Positions 1 to 7,813 of a stretch of 64,000 bases of DNA are shown in pieces. Below the pieces are notes generated by a model. That model had not been told where the DNA came from and did not search any database. It was given only the letters and a program-made list of their open reading frames with translations. The stretch's first letter is position 1, and the number at the start of each line of letters is the position of its first letter. The DNA comes from an uncultured Agromyces sp. (GTDB lineage: Bacteria > Actinomycetota > Actinomycetes > Actinomycetales > Microbacteriaceae): positions 186,001 through 250,000 of the forward strand of contig CAJXGN010000003.1 of the NCBI GenBank assembly GCA_913053875.1, given 5' to 3'. The position numbers and the translations under genes are program-made.

Positions 1-1
1 C

Positions 2-370
2 TACACCGCCTTCGACGCCGCGGTCGCGACCCCCGAGCTCATGGGCCAGGTCGGCCGTCTCGGCAAGGTGCTCGGCCCGCGCGGCCTCATGCCGAACCCG
101 AAGACCGGCACCGTCACCCCGAACCCGGCCAAGGCCGTGTCCGACATCAAGGGCGGCAAGATCGAGTTCCGCGTCGACAAGCACGCCAACGTGCACTTCG
201 TCGTCGGCAAGGCCGGCTTCACCGCCGAGCAGCTCAACGAGAACATCGCGACCGCCCTCGAGGAGGTCGTGCGCCTCAAGCCGTCGAGCGCCAAGGGCCG
301 CTACATCCAGAAGGGCTCGGTCTCGACCACCTTCGGCCCCGGCATCCCGCTGGACGTCAACAGCATCTAG
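2..370 (+). CDS. rplA: 50S ribosomal protein L1, C-terminal part (5' end outside window)
   Basis: This is the last 122 codons of ribosomal protein L1, which forms the L1 stalk of the 50S subunit and in many bacteria represses its own operon. The reading frame is open from base 2. The conserved L1 segment [20 protein letters not shown] lies near the start of the visible part, and the C-terminal motif [16 protein letters not shown] is intact. The gene ends at TAG 368-370 and is followed about 20 bp later by a strong hairpin terminator, so it closes its operon, which usually begins with rplK. The start codon is outside the window. Confidence 0.97.
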   Translation, partial: YTAFDAAVATPELMGQVGRLGKVLGPRGLMPNPKTGTVTPNPAKAVSDIKGGKIEFRVDKHANVHFVVGKAGFTAEQLNENIATALEEVVRLKPSSAKGRYIQKGSVSTTFGPGIPLDVNSI

Positions 371-389
371 TCGATCCGTCGACTCGCGC

Positions 390-413
390 AAGGGCCCGCT
401 TCGGCGGGCCCTT
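390..413 (+). terminator. Hairpin terminator after rplA
   Basis: A perfect 10-bp inverted repeat (AAGGGCCCGC at 390-399, GCGGGCCCTT at 404-413) encloses a TTCG tetraloop 20 bp after the rplA stop. No real T-tract follows, as is common in high-GC actinobacterial terminators. The next gene on this strand starts at 474. Confidence 0.88.
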
Positions 414-473
414 GTCGTATCTGGGGGCTTCCCCGGATCCCTCCCGGAAGCTCCGGGAGTAGGTTCCGGGAGC

Positions 474-803
474 ATGGACGTCGCAGTCCTTGCCGGAGTC
501 GTCGCCACGGCGATGTTCGCGATCAGCCACTTCCCGATGCTGAAGAAGGCGATCGCCACCCGAGACCTGCACTCCTACAGCCTCGGCAACCTCGTGCTGC
601 TGAACCTCGCGAACCTGATCTACTCGTTGTACGTCTTCACCCTCCCGGTCGGCCCGATCTGGATCCTGCACAGCTTCTACGTCGCCGTGGCGGCGACGAT
701 GCTCGCGCTCTACCTCGGCACCGGGGCCCATCGCTCGGACCGCATCCGGGCACGTGCTCGCCGCGTGCGACGTGCGGCCGCGCACGACGCCCTGCCCGTG
801 TGA
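474..803 (+). CDS. SemiSWEET/PQ-loop-like small membrane protein
   Basis: The 109-residue product has three predicted membrane helices (about residues 3-24, 37-57 and 60-82) and a basic Arg-rich cytoplasmic tail from about residue 86. Length, three-helix plan and the helix-1 segment with a Pro followed by KKAIATRDLHSYSLGNLV resemble bacterial SemiSWEET or PQ-loop half-transporters, which work as dimers to move small sugars. The canonical PQ dipeptide reads PM here, so the family link is by pattern only. An upstream GGGAG (468-472) sits too close to the ATG to be a convincing ribosome site. It lies between the rplA terminator and the DUF1801 gene with no functional partner. Confidence 0.6.
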   Translation: MDVAVLAGVVATAMFAISHFPMLKKAIATRDLHSYSLGNLVLLNLANLIYSLYVFTLPVGPIWILHSFYVAVAATMLALYLGTGAHRSDRIRARARRVRRAAAHDALPV

Positions 804-839
804 GGTGCGCACCGCGGCGGGCGGTGGGAGGATGCCGTC

Positions 840-1187
840 ATGGGGGAAGTCACCGACTACATCGCCTCGCTCGACGGGCAGGACCGCGAGGCCGTGCAGC
901 ACGTCTACGACCGGGCGCGGGCGCTCGTGCCCGAGGCGGAGGAGGGCGTCGGGTACGGCATGGCGGCGCTCCGCTACCGGGGCAAGGCGCTCATCGCCGT
1001 GCAGGCGGCGAAAGGGCACCTCGGCCTGTACCCGTTCAGCCCGGAGGCGGTCGCCGCAGTGGCATCCGATCTCCCCGGGTTCTCGCTCTCGAAGGGCACG
1101 ATCCGCTTCTCGGCCGACCGCCCGGTGCCCGACGACGTGCTCGATAGGCTGATCCTCACCCGGCGTGAGCAGATCGACGGCGGCTGA
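840..1187 (+). CDS. DUF1801 (YdhG-like) family protein
   Basis: The 115-residue product matches the DUF1801/YdhG fold: an N-terminal helical start (VTDYIASLDGQDREAVQHVYD), then a beta-rich core with GYGMAALRYRGKALIAVQAAKGHLGLYPFSP and a C-terminal KGTIRFSADRPVPDDVLDRLI. Family members are frataxin-like small cytosolic proteins; an iron-chaperone role was proposed for YdhG in Bacillus, but most members are uncharacterised. The start is ATG 840, preceded by GGGAGGATGCC. It is followed after 9 bp by the FHA gene and may be cotranscribed with it. Confidence 0.8.
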   Translation: MGEVTDYIASLDGQDREAVQHVYDRARALVPEAEEGVGYGMAALRYRGKALIAVQAAKGHLGLYPFSPEAVAAVASDLPGFSLSKGTIRFSADRPVPDDVLDRLILTRREQIDGG

Positions 1188-1196
1188 GAGGAACGC

Positions 1197-2084
1197 GTGG
1201 CGGCATCGGAGGTTCGTGCACCGGCGTTCGTCGTGGTCGACGGCAGTCGCGCGGGGGACCGGCTCGAGGTGCCTGCCGGCCGCAGCACGATCGGCCGCAA
1301 GGGCGACCTCGAGCTGGTGCTCGACGACGCCGGGGTGAGCCGCGTGCACGCGCGCGTCGAGCGCACCGGTGACGCGGTGCGGCTGACGGACCTCGGGTCG
1401 ACGAACGGCACCACCGTGAACGATCGGCCGGTGACGAGCGCGCAGCCGCTGGCCGACGGCGATCGCATCGGCATCGGTTCGGTCGAGCTGGCGTTCGAGG
1501 GCGCCAGGCGGCCCGCGACGGGCGAGGACGACACGAGCGGGCGCGCGGCCCCGCGCACGCCGGCCTCCGGGCGTCGGCGCGTGCGCCTCGTGCGCGTGCT
1601 GGTGGTCGGCGGCCTCGTCGAGGCGGCGGTCGTCGTCGCGGTCGTGATGGGCATCGTGGCGACCGGCGGCGTGCTCGGCACGGTGCTGCTCGTGCTCGCG
1701 CCGGTGCTGGGACTCGCGGCCGCGGCCGTCTCGATCGTGCGCCAGGAGCGCGCCGGCCGTGCCGCCGAGCGGCGCGCGGTGCCCGCGGCTCAGCCGGGGG
1801 AGCCGCCCGCCGAACGACCGGACGCGGCCGCGGGACCGCGCACCGTCGCGACGCCCGGCGGCCCCGCAGTGCCGGCGCCGCCGACCGAGCCGACCACGCG
1901 TCCGCGCGCGAGCGGCATGGACTCGACGACCACCGAGGCGCCGCGCATCGACGCAGACGCCCCGGCCGGCGGTGTCGTCACGGCCGCGGTCGCCGCGGTC
2001 GTCTCCCTCGCGGTGGTGGGACTCGCGGGCGGACTCGTCGCAGCACTCGTCGCGCTCGTCGTGCAGGCGACCGGGGTGGTCTGA
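1197..2084 (+). CDS. FHA-domain membrane protein
   Basis: The 295-residue product has an N-terminal forkhead-associated domain (about residues 10-100). The hallmark FHA residues are visible: GR..IGR, SRVHARVE and the LTDLGSTNGTTVN turn. FHA domains bind phosphothreonine peptides, so this is probably a receptor for Ser/Thr-kinase signalling. A basic linker leads to a hydrophobic pair of helices (about 130-180), a Pro/Ala-rich low-complexity stretch (about 190-250) and a last hydrophobic helix at the C-terminus. No kinase or phosphatase gene is nearby. The start is GTG 1197 behind GAGAGGAACGC. The Pro/Ala-rich part has an open alternative frame running on through the following gap, which I treat as a GC artefact. 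Confidence 0.85.
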   Translation: MAASEVRAPAFVVVDGSRAGDRLEVPAGRSTIGRKGDLELVLDDAGVSRVHARVERTGDAVRLTDLGSTNGTTVNDRPVTSAQPLADGDRIGIGSVELAFEGARRPATGEDDTSGRAAPRTPASGRRRVRLVRVLVVGGLVEAAVVVAVVMGIVATGGVLGTVLLVLAPVLGLAAAAVSIVRQERAGRAAERRAVPAAQPGEPPAERPDAAAGPRTVATPGGPAVPAPPTEPTTRPRASGMDSTTTEAPRIDADAPAGGVVTAAVAAVVSLAVVGLAGGLVAALVALVVQATGVV

Positions 2085-2088
2085 GGCC

Positions 2089-2202
2089 GGGGAGTCCTAC
2101 GTTTCGCCGCGCCCGGCCGACCCATGGCGTGCGGAGCGTAGGACTCGATGGGCGACTCGCCGGGCGACGTGCGCGACTCGCCGGGGGAGTCCTACGTTTC
2201 GC
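2089..2202. repeat. Intergenic repeats around GAGTCCTACG
   Basis: The 19-mer GGGGAGTCCTACGTTTCGC occurs at 2089-2107 and again at 2184-2202. Its core GAGTCCTACG also occurs inverted at 2137-2146. Between the copies, GCGACTCGCCGGG is repeated in tandem (about 2152-2164 and 2173-2185). The stretch is noncoding and lies between the convergent FHA and aldehyde dehydrogenase genes. It looks like a REP/MITE-type intergenic repeat; whether it recurs elsewhere in the genome cannot be seen here. Confidence 0.7.
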
Positions 2203-2216
2203 ACGGGCGGCGTGTG

Positions 2217-2296
2217 CGCGGATGCGGAGATCGCGCGTGACACACCGAGTCGGATGCCTCGGGGTCGGCGTGTCGGCGCGGATCTCCGCATCCGCG
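2217..2296. terminator. Long hairpin between convergent genes
   Basis: CGCGGATGCGGAGATC (2217-2232) is perfectly inverted at 2281-2296, and the inner sequence pairs imperfectly (GACACACCGAG against CTCGGGGTCGGCGTGTC). It ends 14 bp before the stop codon of the minus-strand dehydrogenase, so it could terminate transcription from both sides. The arms contain the GGATGC/GCATCC hexamer that is abundant in this genome. Confidence 0.55.
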
Positions 2297-2310
2297 TGCA
2301 GGCCAGGCGC

Positions 2311-3675
2311 TCAGCCGACGCGGATGAGCTTCTTGTTCACGAACTCGTCGGTCGCGAACCGGCCGAGCTCGCGGCCCGAGCCGGAGCGCTTGATGCCGCC
2401 GAACGGCAGCTCCGCGCCGTCGGCGAGCACGAGGTTCACGAAGACCATGCCGGCCTCGATGCGGTCGGCCACGCGCGCGGCCTGCTCGGGGTCGGTCGAG
2501 TAGACGTACGAGCCGAGCCCGTACGGGGTGTCGTTCGCGATCGCCACGGCCTCGGCCTCGTCTGCGGCCCGGTACACCTGCGCGATCGGGCCGAAGAACT
2601 CCTCGTGGCGCGCGTCGGCGCCGGCCGGCACGTCGGTGAGCACGCCCGGCTGCACGAACGCGCCCGAGCGGGTGCCGCCGGTGAGCGTCGCGCCCTGCGC
2701 GACGGCGCGGTCGAGCTGCTCCTGCAGGCGGTCGGCCGCGGTCTGCGACGAGAGCGGGCCGACGGCCGCGTCGGGCGCGTTCGGGTCGACCGCCTCGACG
2801 GCGGTGATGGCCGCGGTGAACTTCTCGACGAACGCGTCGTAGTGCTCGTCGAGCACGATGAAGCGCTTCGCGGCGTTGCAGGACTGGCCCGAGTTGTCGA
2901 GGCGCGCGTCGGCGGCGGCCTGCACCGTGGCGTCGAGGTCGTCGGTCGAGAGCAGGATGAACGGGTCGGACCCGCCGAGCTCGAGCACGACCTTCTTCAG
3001 GTTGCGGCCGGCGATCTCGGCGACGGCGGCACCGGCGCGCTCGGAGCCGGTGAGGGACACGCCCTGCACGCGCGGGTCGGCGATGACCGTCTCGATCTGC
3101 GCGTTCGTCGCGTAGACGTTCACGTATGCGCCGTCGGGGAAGCCGGCGTCGCGCATGATCTGCTCGATCGCGTCGGCCGACTCGGGGCACTGCGGCGCGT
3201 GCTTCAGGATGATCGTGTTGCCGACGACGAGGTTCGGGCCGGCGAACCGCGCCACCTGGTAGTACGGGAAGTTCCACGGCATGATGCCGAGCAGCACGCC
3301 GAGCGGGCTGCGGCGCACGACCGCGGTGCCCTCGCCCGCGAGCAGGTCGATCGGCTCGTCGGCCGTGAACTGCTCCGCGTGGTCGGCGTAGTAGGCGTAG
3401 ATCTCGGCCGAGAAGTCGACCTCCCCGAGCGCGTGCTCGAGGGGCTTGCCCATCTCGCGCACGATGATCGCGGCGAGCTCCTCACGGCGCTCGGTGTGCA
3501 GCTCGGCGACGCGGCGCACCAGCGCGACGCGGTCGGCGAGCGGCGTCTCGCGCGACCAGCCCGTGAACGCGCCGTGCGCCCGGTCGATCGCGGCGGCCAG
3601 CTCGTCGTCGGTGATGGTCGGGTAGGTGGCGAGGGTCTCGCCGGTCGCGGGGTTGACCACTGCGTAATCGCTCAT
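2311..3675 (-). CDS. NAD(P)-dependent succinate-semialdehyde dehydrogenase-type ALDH
   Basis: This 454-residue aldehyde dehydrogenase oxidises an aldehyde to the acid; the closest fit is the Sad/GabD succinate-semialdehyde group. Visible landmarks are the PWNFPYYQVAR cofactor segment (about 133-143), LKHAPQCPES (158-166), the general base Glu232 in LELGG and the catalytic Cys266 in NSGQSCNA. The length matches the shorter Sad/YneI subgroup. I start at ATG 3675 rather than the GTG two codons upstream. The gene is divergent from a CoA-transferase/glutaryl-CoA dehydrogenase pair and shares a 117-bp promoter gap with a palindrome. In a region rich in amine-catabolic genes it plausibly oxidises succinate or glutarate semialdehyde; the substrate is an inference. 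Confidence 0.87.
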   Translation of the reverse strand: MSDYAVVNPATGETLATYPTITDDELAAAIDRAHGAFTGWSRETPLADRVALVRRVAELHTERREELAAIIVREMGKPLEHALGEVDFSAEIYAYYADHAEQFTADEPIDLLAGEGTAVVRRSPLGVLLGIMPWNFPYYQVARFAGPNLVVGNTIILKHAPQCPESADAIEQIMRDAGFPDGAYVNVYATNAQIETVIADPRVQGVSLTGSERAGAAVAEIAGRNLKKVVLELGGSDPFILLSTDDLDATVQAAADARLDNSGQSCNAAKRFIVLDEHYDAFVEKFTAAITAVEAVDPNAPDAAVGPLSSQTAADRLQEQLDRAVAQGATLTGGTRSGAFVQPGVLTDVPAGADARHEEFFGPIAQVYRAADEAEAVAIANDTPYGLGSYVYSTDPEQAARVADRIEAGMVFVNLVLADGAELPFGGIKRSGSGRELGRFATDEFVNKKLIRVG

Positions 3676-3741
3676 GTGCACAGCCTAGGTCGGCGAGCGG
3701 ATGCGAGTGCCCGACGTGTTGGCGGAAATGCGCGCGCGACC

Positions 3742-3754
3742 GTACAACGTGTAC
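3742..3754. promoter_or_regulatory. Candidate operator in divergent promoter gap
   Basis: The palindrome GTACA-ACG-TGTAC lies between the divergent aldehyde dehydrogenase and CoA-transferase starts. About 25 bp further, GATAGT at 3778-3783 resembles a -10 box for the plus-strand operon and would give a very short leader before ATG 3793. Arrangement and symmetry suggest a repressor site; no regulator gene is adjacent. Confidence 0.4.
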
Positions 3755-3792
3755 AGGCGGGCGGCGCGGGGTCGCCGGATAGTCTGCGGTGC

Positions 3793-4974
3793 ATGACCGA
3801 CCGCGCGCCGCTGCGAGGCATCCGCGTCGCCGACTTCTCCCGCGTGCTCGCGGGGCCGTACGCGACGATGCTGCTCGCCGACTTCGGCGCCGACGTGGTG
3901 AAGGTCGAGTCGCCCGACGGCGACGGCACCCGGCAGTGGTCGCCGCCCGTCGACGCGCGCGGCGACGCCACCTACTTCGCAGCTGTGAACCGCAACAAGC
4001 GGTCGGTCGTGTGCGACCTCGCCACGCCCGACGGCCGGTCACGGGCGTGGGAACTCGCGACGACCGCCGACGTCGTGGTCGAGAACCTGCGGCCGGGCGC
4101 GATGGCCTCGTTCGGGCTCGGCGCCGACGCGCTGCGGGCGGCGAACCCGCGGCTCGTCACGTGCTCGATCACGGGCTTCGGCAGCGGCGCGGGCGCCGCG
4201 CTGCCCGGGTACGACCTGCTCGCGCAGGCGATGGGCGGGCTCATGAGCATCACGGGGCCCGCCGACCGCGAACCCGCGAAGGCGGGCGTCGCGCTGGTCG
4301 ACGTGCTGGCCGGCATGAACGCGGTCACCGGCATCCTGCTCGCGCTGCGCGCCCGTGACGACCCCGACGGCGACGGGCTCGGCCGGCACGTCGAGGTCGA
4401 CCTGCTGACCGGGCTGCTCTCGGCGCTCACCAACCAGGCCGCGGGCACGCTCGCCACCGGCACGGCCCCAGCCCGCACGGGCAACGCCCACCCGAGCATC
4501 GCGCCGTACGCCCTGTTCCGAACCGGCGACCGACCGATCGTGCTCGCCGTCGGCACCGACCGCCAGTTCCGCACGCTCGTGCGGCTGCTCGGCGCGCCCG
4601 AGCTCGCCGACGACCCGCGCTTCGCTGCGAACCCCGACCGGGTCGTGCATCGCGACGCGCTCACGGCCGTGCTCGAGGAGCGGCTGGCGGCGGCATCCGC
4701 TGCGCACTGGACCGACGTGCTCACCGACGCGGGCGTGCCCGCCGGTCCGGTGCACGACATCGCGGAGGCGTTCGCGCTGGCCGAGCGGCTCGGCCTGCCG
4801 TCGGTCGTGGAGCTCGGCGGCGACGTCGGGGGTGCGCCGAGCCGGTCGGTCGCGAACCCGATCCGCCTCGACCGCGGCGGCGCCGCCTACCGCACCCCGC
4901 CGCCCCGGCTCGGCGAGCACGCGGATGCCGCCTGGGTCGACCCCCGCCCCGATCCGGAAGGACGCACCCCATGA
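3793..4974 (+). CDS. CaiB/BaiF-type class III CoA-transferase
   Basis: The 393-residue product transfers CoA between carboxylic acids. It opens with the class III signature PLRGIRVADFSRVLAGPYATMLLADFGADVVKVE (split here between residues 6 and 39) and continues with the NLRPGAM segment (about 98-104). The conserved catalytic aspartate is Asp170 in VALVD. The gene overlaps the following glutaryl-CoA dehydrogenase by ATGA (4971-4974), so the two are translationally coupled. This pairing is typical of succinyl-CoA:glutarate CoA-transferase acting with glutaryl-CoA dehydrogenase, so glutarate is the likely acceptor; the substrate rests on context. The real start is ATG 3793, although the frame is open far upstream. 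Confidence 0.85.
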   Translation: MTDRAPLRGIRVADFSRVLAGPYATMLLADFGADVVKVESPDGDGTRQWSPPVDARGDATYFAAVNRNKRSVVCDLATPDGRSRAWELATTADVVVENLRPGAMASFGLGADALRAANPRLVTCSITGFGSGAGAALPGYDLLAQAMGGLMSITGPADREPAKAGVALVDVLAGMNAVTGILLALRARDDPDGDGLGRHVEVDLLTGLLSALTNQAAGTLATGTAPARTGNAHPSIAPYALFRTGDRPIVLAVGTDRQFRTLVRLLGAPELADDPRFAANPDRVVHRDALTAVLEERLAAASAAHWTDVLTDAGVPAGPVHDIAEAFALAERLGLPSVVELGGDVGGAPSRSVANPIRLDRGGAAYRTPPPRLGEHADAAWVDPRPDPEGRTP

Positions 4975-6179
4975 CCGATCCCGTCGACGCCGTCTTCGAC
5001 CTCGACGCGCTGCTCACCGACGAGGAGCGCGGCTGGCGCGACCGTGCCCGCGAGTTCGCTCGCACCCGGCTCGCCCCCGTCGTCGAGGCGGACTTCGACG
5101 CCGGGTTCTTCCGCGGCGAGCTGGTGCCCGAGCTGGGGGCGGCCGGCCTGCTCGGCATGCACCTCGATGGGTACGGCTGCGCGGGTGCGGGGCCCGTCTC
5201 GTACGGCCTCGCCTGCCACGAGCTCGAGTACGTCGACTCGGGCTGGCGCACGCTCGTGTCGGTGCAGGGCTCGCTCGCGATGACCGCGATCGCGAAGTAC
5301 GGCAGCGAGGCGCAGCGCGAGGCCTGGCTGCCGCGCATGGCGACGGGCGCAGCGATCGGATGCTTCGCGCTCACCGAGCCCACGGGTGGCAGCGACCCGG
5401 CGGCGATGACGACCCGGGCGCGGTACGTGGCCGGTGAGTGGGTGCTCGACGGGGCGAAGCGCTGGATCGGGCTGGCCAGCGAGGCATCCGTCGCCGTGGT
5501 GTGGGCGCGCACCGACGCGGCAGGGGAGGAAGCGCTCGGCGACGTCGAGGGGGCCGCCGCCGGCGGGCGCGTGCGCGGCTTCGTCGTGCCGACCGACGCC
5601 CAGGGATTCACCGCGACGCCCATCGCGGGGAAGCGTTCGATGCGCACCAGCATCCAGTGCGACGTGACGTTCGACGGCGTGCGACTGCCGGCCGACGCGG
5701 TGCTGCCCGGCGCGCGGGGCCTGTCGGCGCCCCTCACGTGCCTCGGCGAGGCGCGCTACGGCATCACCTGGGGCGCGATGGGCGCGGCACGCGCGTGCCT
5801 CGATGCGGCGGTCGCCCGGTCGCGGTCGCGCGAGGTGTTCGGCCGGCCGATCGGGGCCATGCAGCTCACGCAGGCGAAGCTCGCCGACATGCTCGTGGAG
5901 TACGAGAAGGGGATGCTGCTCGCGCTGCACCTCGGCCGGGCGAAGGAGCGCGGCGCACTGAGCCCTGAGCAGGTGTCGGTCGGCAAGCTGAACGCCGTGC
6001 GCGAGGCGATCGGCATCGCGTCGCAGGCACGCACGATCCTCGGCGGCGACGGCGTGACCGACGAGTTCCCGGTGATGCGCCACCTCGCGAACCTCGAGTC
6101 GGTGCGCACCTACGAGGGCACCGACGAGATCCACCAGCTCGTGCTGGGGCGTGCACTGACCGGGCTCGCGGCGTTCTGA
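4971..6179 (+). CDS. gcdH: Glutaryl-CoA dehydrogenase-like acyl-CoA dehydrogenase
   Basis: The 402-residue flavoprotein has the acyl-CoA dehydrogenase plan: N-terminal helical domain, middle beta domain with CFALTEPTGGSDP (about 125-137) and WIGLAS, and a C-terminal helical domain. The catalytic Glu382 lies in YEGTDEIHQLVLGRALTG; a Glu in this YEGT context marks the glutaryl-CoA dehydrogenase branch, which oxidises and decarboxylates glutaryl-CoA to crotonyl-CoA. Coupling to the class III CoA-transferase gives a two-gene route from free glutarate, the end product of lysine and cadaverine breakdown. An isobutyryl- or other short-chain dehydrogenase is less likely from the motif. Confidence 0.87.
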   Translation: MTDPVDAVFDLDALLTDEERGWRDRAREFARTRLAPVVEADFDAGFFRGELVPELGAAGLLGMHLDGYGCAGAGPVSYGLACHELEYVDSGWRTLVSVQGSLAMTAIAKYGSEAQREAWLPRMATGAAIGCFALTEPTGGSDPAAMTTRARYVAGEWVLDGAKRWIGLASEASVAVVWARTDAAGEEALGDVEGAAAGGRVRGFVVPTDAQGFTATPIAGKRSMRTSIQCDVTFDGVRLPADAVLPGARGLSAPLTCLGEARYGITWGAMGAARACLDAAVARSRSREVFGRPIGAMQLTQAKLADMLVEYEKGMLLALHLGRAKERGALSPEQVSVGKLNAVREAIGIASQARTILGGDGVTDEFPVMRHLANLESVRTYEGTDEIHQLVLGRALTGLAAF

Positions 6180-6365
6180 CGCGTGCGCCGCAGGTCCTGC
6201 GGCACGAGTTTCCACACCCCTGTTCGGGGGAGGGCGGACGAGGGCATCCGCATATAAGGTTGCGATCGAACTTCCACGCGCCTGCGTCGAGTCTCGGTGC
6301 GCATCCGTATCGGCCGTCGGCGGCGACCTGCACACACACCACCACCCCAACCGAGGAGTTTCTCC

Positions 6366-7217
6366 GTGGCCACCGAAGACCCCGTTCCCCAGAGCAGCCG
6401 CGGAATGGATCGCCGCAGCGTCGTCAAGGCCGCCGCCTGGTCGGTGCCGGCGGTCGCCGTCGCCGCGTCGGTGCCGGCGTTCGCGGCGTCGACGCCCGAC
6501 GACCCCTGCGTGCCGACGACCTTCCTCGACGGCCTCGAGCCCGGCACCTCGCCCAGCAGCATCTCCTTCTTCCCATCGACCGTCATGGCGTCGCTCTCGT
6601 ACACGTCCAACGGGCAGGGCGGCGACAACACTCCCGGCGGAACGGGCCAGGTCCTCACGGCCTCGGGTGCTCCGACGCCGTGGAACTTCCTCGAGATGGA
6701 GATGGTCTCGCAGCTCGACGTCGGCGACTGGGTGGAGCTGACGATCACCCTGAGCCAGCCCGTCGTCGGACTGTCGTTCACGCTCCACGACATCGACTGG
6801 GTCGACGGCGCCTGGTACGACACGGTCATCGTCACGCCGGCGGGCTACACGTCGACGCCCGGCACCAACGTCCAGGGCGCGGGCACCAGCGGCGACCCGT
6901 TCCGGCCGATCAGCGAGGGTGACAACCCGATCTCGAGCGGCCTCGGCGACGTGACCGTCACCTACCCGCTCTCGGGCCCGATCTCGCAGGTCGTCATCCG
7001 CTACCGGGCGGGAATCACCGGCAACTCGGGCAACCAGCACATCGGGCTCGGCGACCTGAGCTTCGAGAACTGCCCGGTCACCGAGGAGAACCTGTCTGCG
7101 CAGACCCTCCAGGGCACGGCGCTCCGCAGCGCCCCGTCGTCGCAGCCGCGTCCGCGGCACGAGGCCAGCTCGGGCACGCCGAAGTTCGTGCCCTGCGACG
7201 GCACGGCCGACAGCTGA
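6366..7217 (+). CDS. Tat-exported protein of unknown function
   Basis: The 283-residue product begins with a twin-arginine signal: MDRRSVVKAAAW, then a hydrophobic SVPAVAVAASVPAFA and a likely cleavage before ASTPDDP (about residue 44). The mature part is a Ser/Thr/Gly-rich beta-type domain with no motif I recognise, containing YTSNGQGGDNTPGG and a late LGDLSFENC, plus a short disordered C-terminus with two Cys. The start is GTG 6366, with GAGGAG at 6353-6358 giving good spacing; an upstream in-frame start would put an Arg/Pro-rich stretch before the signal. A probable promoter lies in 6180-6365. It is followed by a strong terminator, so it is monocistronic. Surface or secreted location is inferred from the signal. 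Confidence 0.78.
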   Translation: MATEDPVPQSSRGMDRRSVVKAAAWSVPAVAVAASVPAFAASTPDDPCVPTTFLDGLEPGTSPSSISFFPSTVMASLSYTSNGQGGDNTPGGTGQVLTASGAPTPWNFLEMEMVSQLDVGDWVELTITLSQPVVGLSFTLHDIDWVDGAWYDTVIVTPAGYTSTPGTNVQGAGTSGDPFRPISEGDNPISSGLGDVTVTYPLSGPISQVVIRYRAGITGNSGNQHIGLGDLSFENCPVTEENLSAQTLQGTALRSAPSSQPRPRHEASSGTPKFVPCDGTADS

Positions 7218-7237
7218 CCCGGGGTTCCATTCACGGC

Positions 7238-7272
7238 CGAAGCGCCGGGCGGCATCACCGCCCGGCGCTTCG
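7238..7272. terminator. Bidirectional 15-bp hairpin terminator
   Basis: A perfect 15-bp inverted repeat (7238-7252 with 7258-7272, arm CGAAGCGCCGGGCGG) encloses the loop CATCA. It lies between the convergent Tat-protein gene and the small membrane protein gene and can serve both. Confidence 0.9.
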
Positions 7273-7289
7273 TCGTCGGTGGCTCGGGC

Positions 7290-7616
7290 CTAGTTCAGCC
7301 CGGGGATCACGATCCAGCCCTGCTCGAGCACGAGCCAGGCGGCGATGAGCACGAGGGCGATGATGGTGAGCGTCATGCCGAGGCGGCCCCGGGTGACGAG
7401 GGCGACGACGAGCACGACGAGCAGCGCGATGCCGAGCACGAGCGAGCCGAACGGGATGCCGGTGACGAACAGCGACAGCAGGAAGAGCGCCGCGACGACG
7501 ATCTCGATGATGCCGACCACGGCGGAGCCGCGGGCGCGGACGCGCCAGATGCCGTCGATGAGGGCGAGCACGCCGCCGACGAGCGCGATGAGCAGGAGCC
7601 AGGACAGGGTGATCAC
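7290..7616 (-). CDS. Small four-helix membrane protein
   Basis: The 108-residue product is almost entirely hydrophobic. Helices fall at about residues 2-20, 28-50, 53-72 and 80-103, separated by a short basic loop (WRVRARGSA) and a TRGRLG turn. It has no signature motif and I assign no function. The start is GTG 7616 with AAAGGAACCACC upstream; an open frame continues into the aminotransferase region but has no coding character there. It ends at a shared terminator and stands alone in its transcription unit. Confidence 0.72.
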   Translation of the reverse strand: MITLSWLLLIALVGGVLALIDGIWRVRARGSAVVGIIEIVVAALFLLSLFVTGIPFGSLVLGIALLVVLVVALVTRGRLGMTLTIIALVLIAAWLVLEQGWIVIPGLN

Positions 7617-7673
7617 GGTGGTTCCTTTCGTTGGGGGCGCACTCGGCCGGGGTGCGGCTGGGGCGCCCGAGGG

Positions 7674-7700
7674 GCATCCGGCCGGGGATGCTCCGGATGC
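7674..7700. repeat. Inverted repeat with GCATCC/GGATGC arms
   Basis: GCATCCGG (7674-7681) and CCGGATGC (7693-7700) can form an 8-bp stem. It lies in the 197-bp gap between the small membrane protein and the aminotransferase, downstream of the aminotransferase stop on the minus strand, so it may be that operon's terminator. I see nothing else in this gap. Confidence 0.5.
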
Positions 7701-7813
7701 GGGGCCCGCGAACGGGCCGGAGCCAGCATAGGGACCTCCGCGACGCCGGTCGATTCCGACCCGGGGGCTTGTGCCGCCGGCCCGGGATCCGCTATTTCGC
7801 GGGCGACGCGCGC

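Noticed and set aside
1759..3792. Long open frame crossing the end of the FHA gene, the repeat gap and the antisense side of the aldehyde dehydrogenase, continuous with the CoA-transferase
   Set aside because: The segment is Arg/Ala/Val-rich antisense-type sequence without motif; the CoA-transferase domain begins exactly at ATG 3793, where a promoter-like -10 box and a palindrome lie just upstream.
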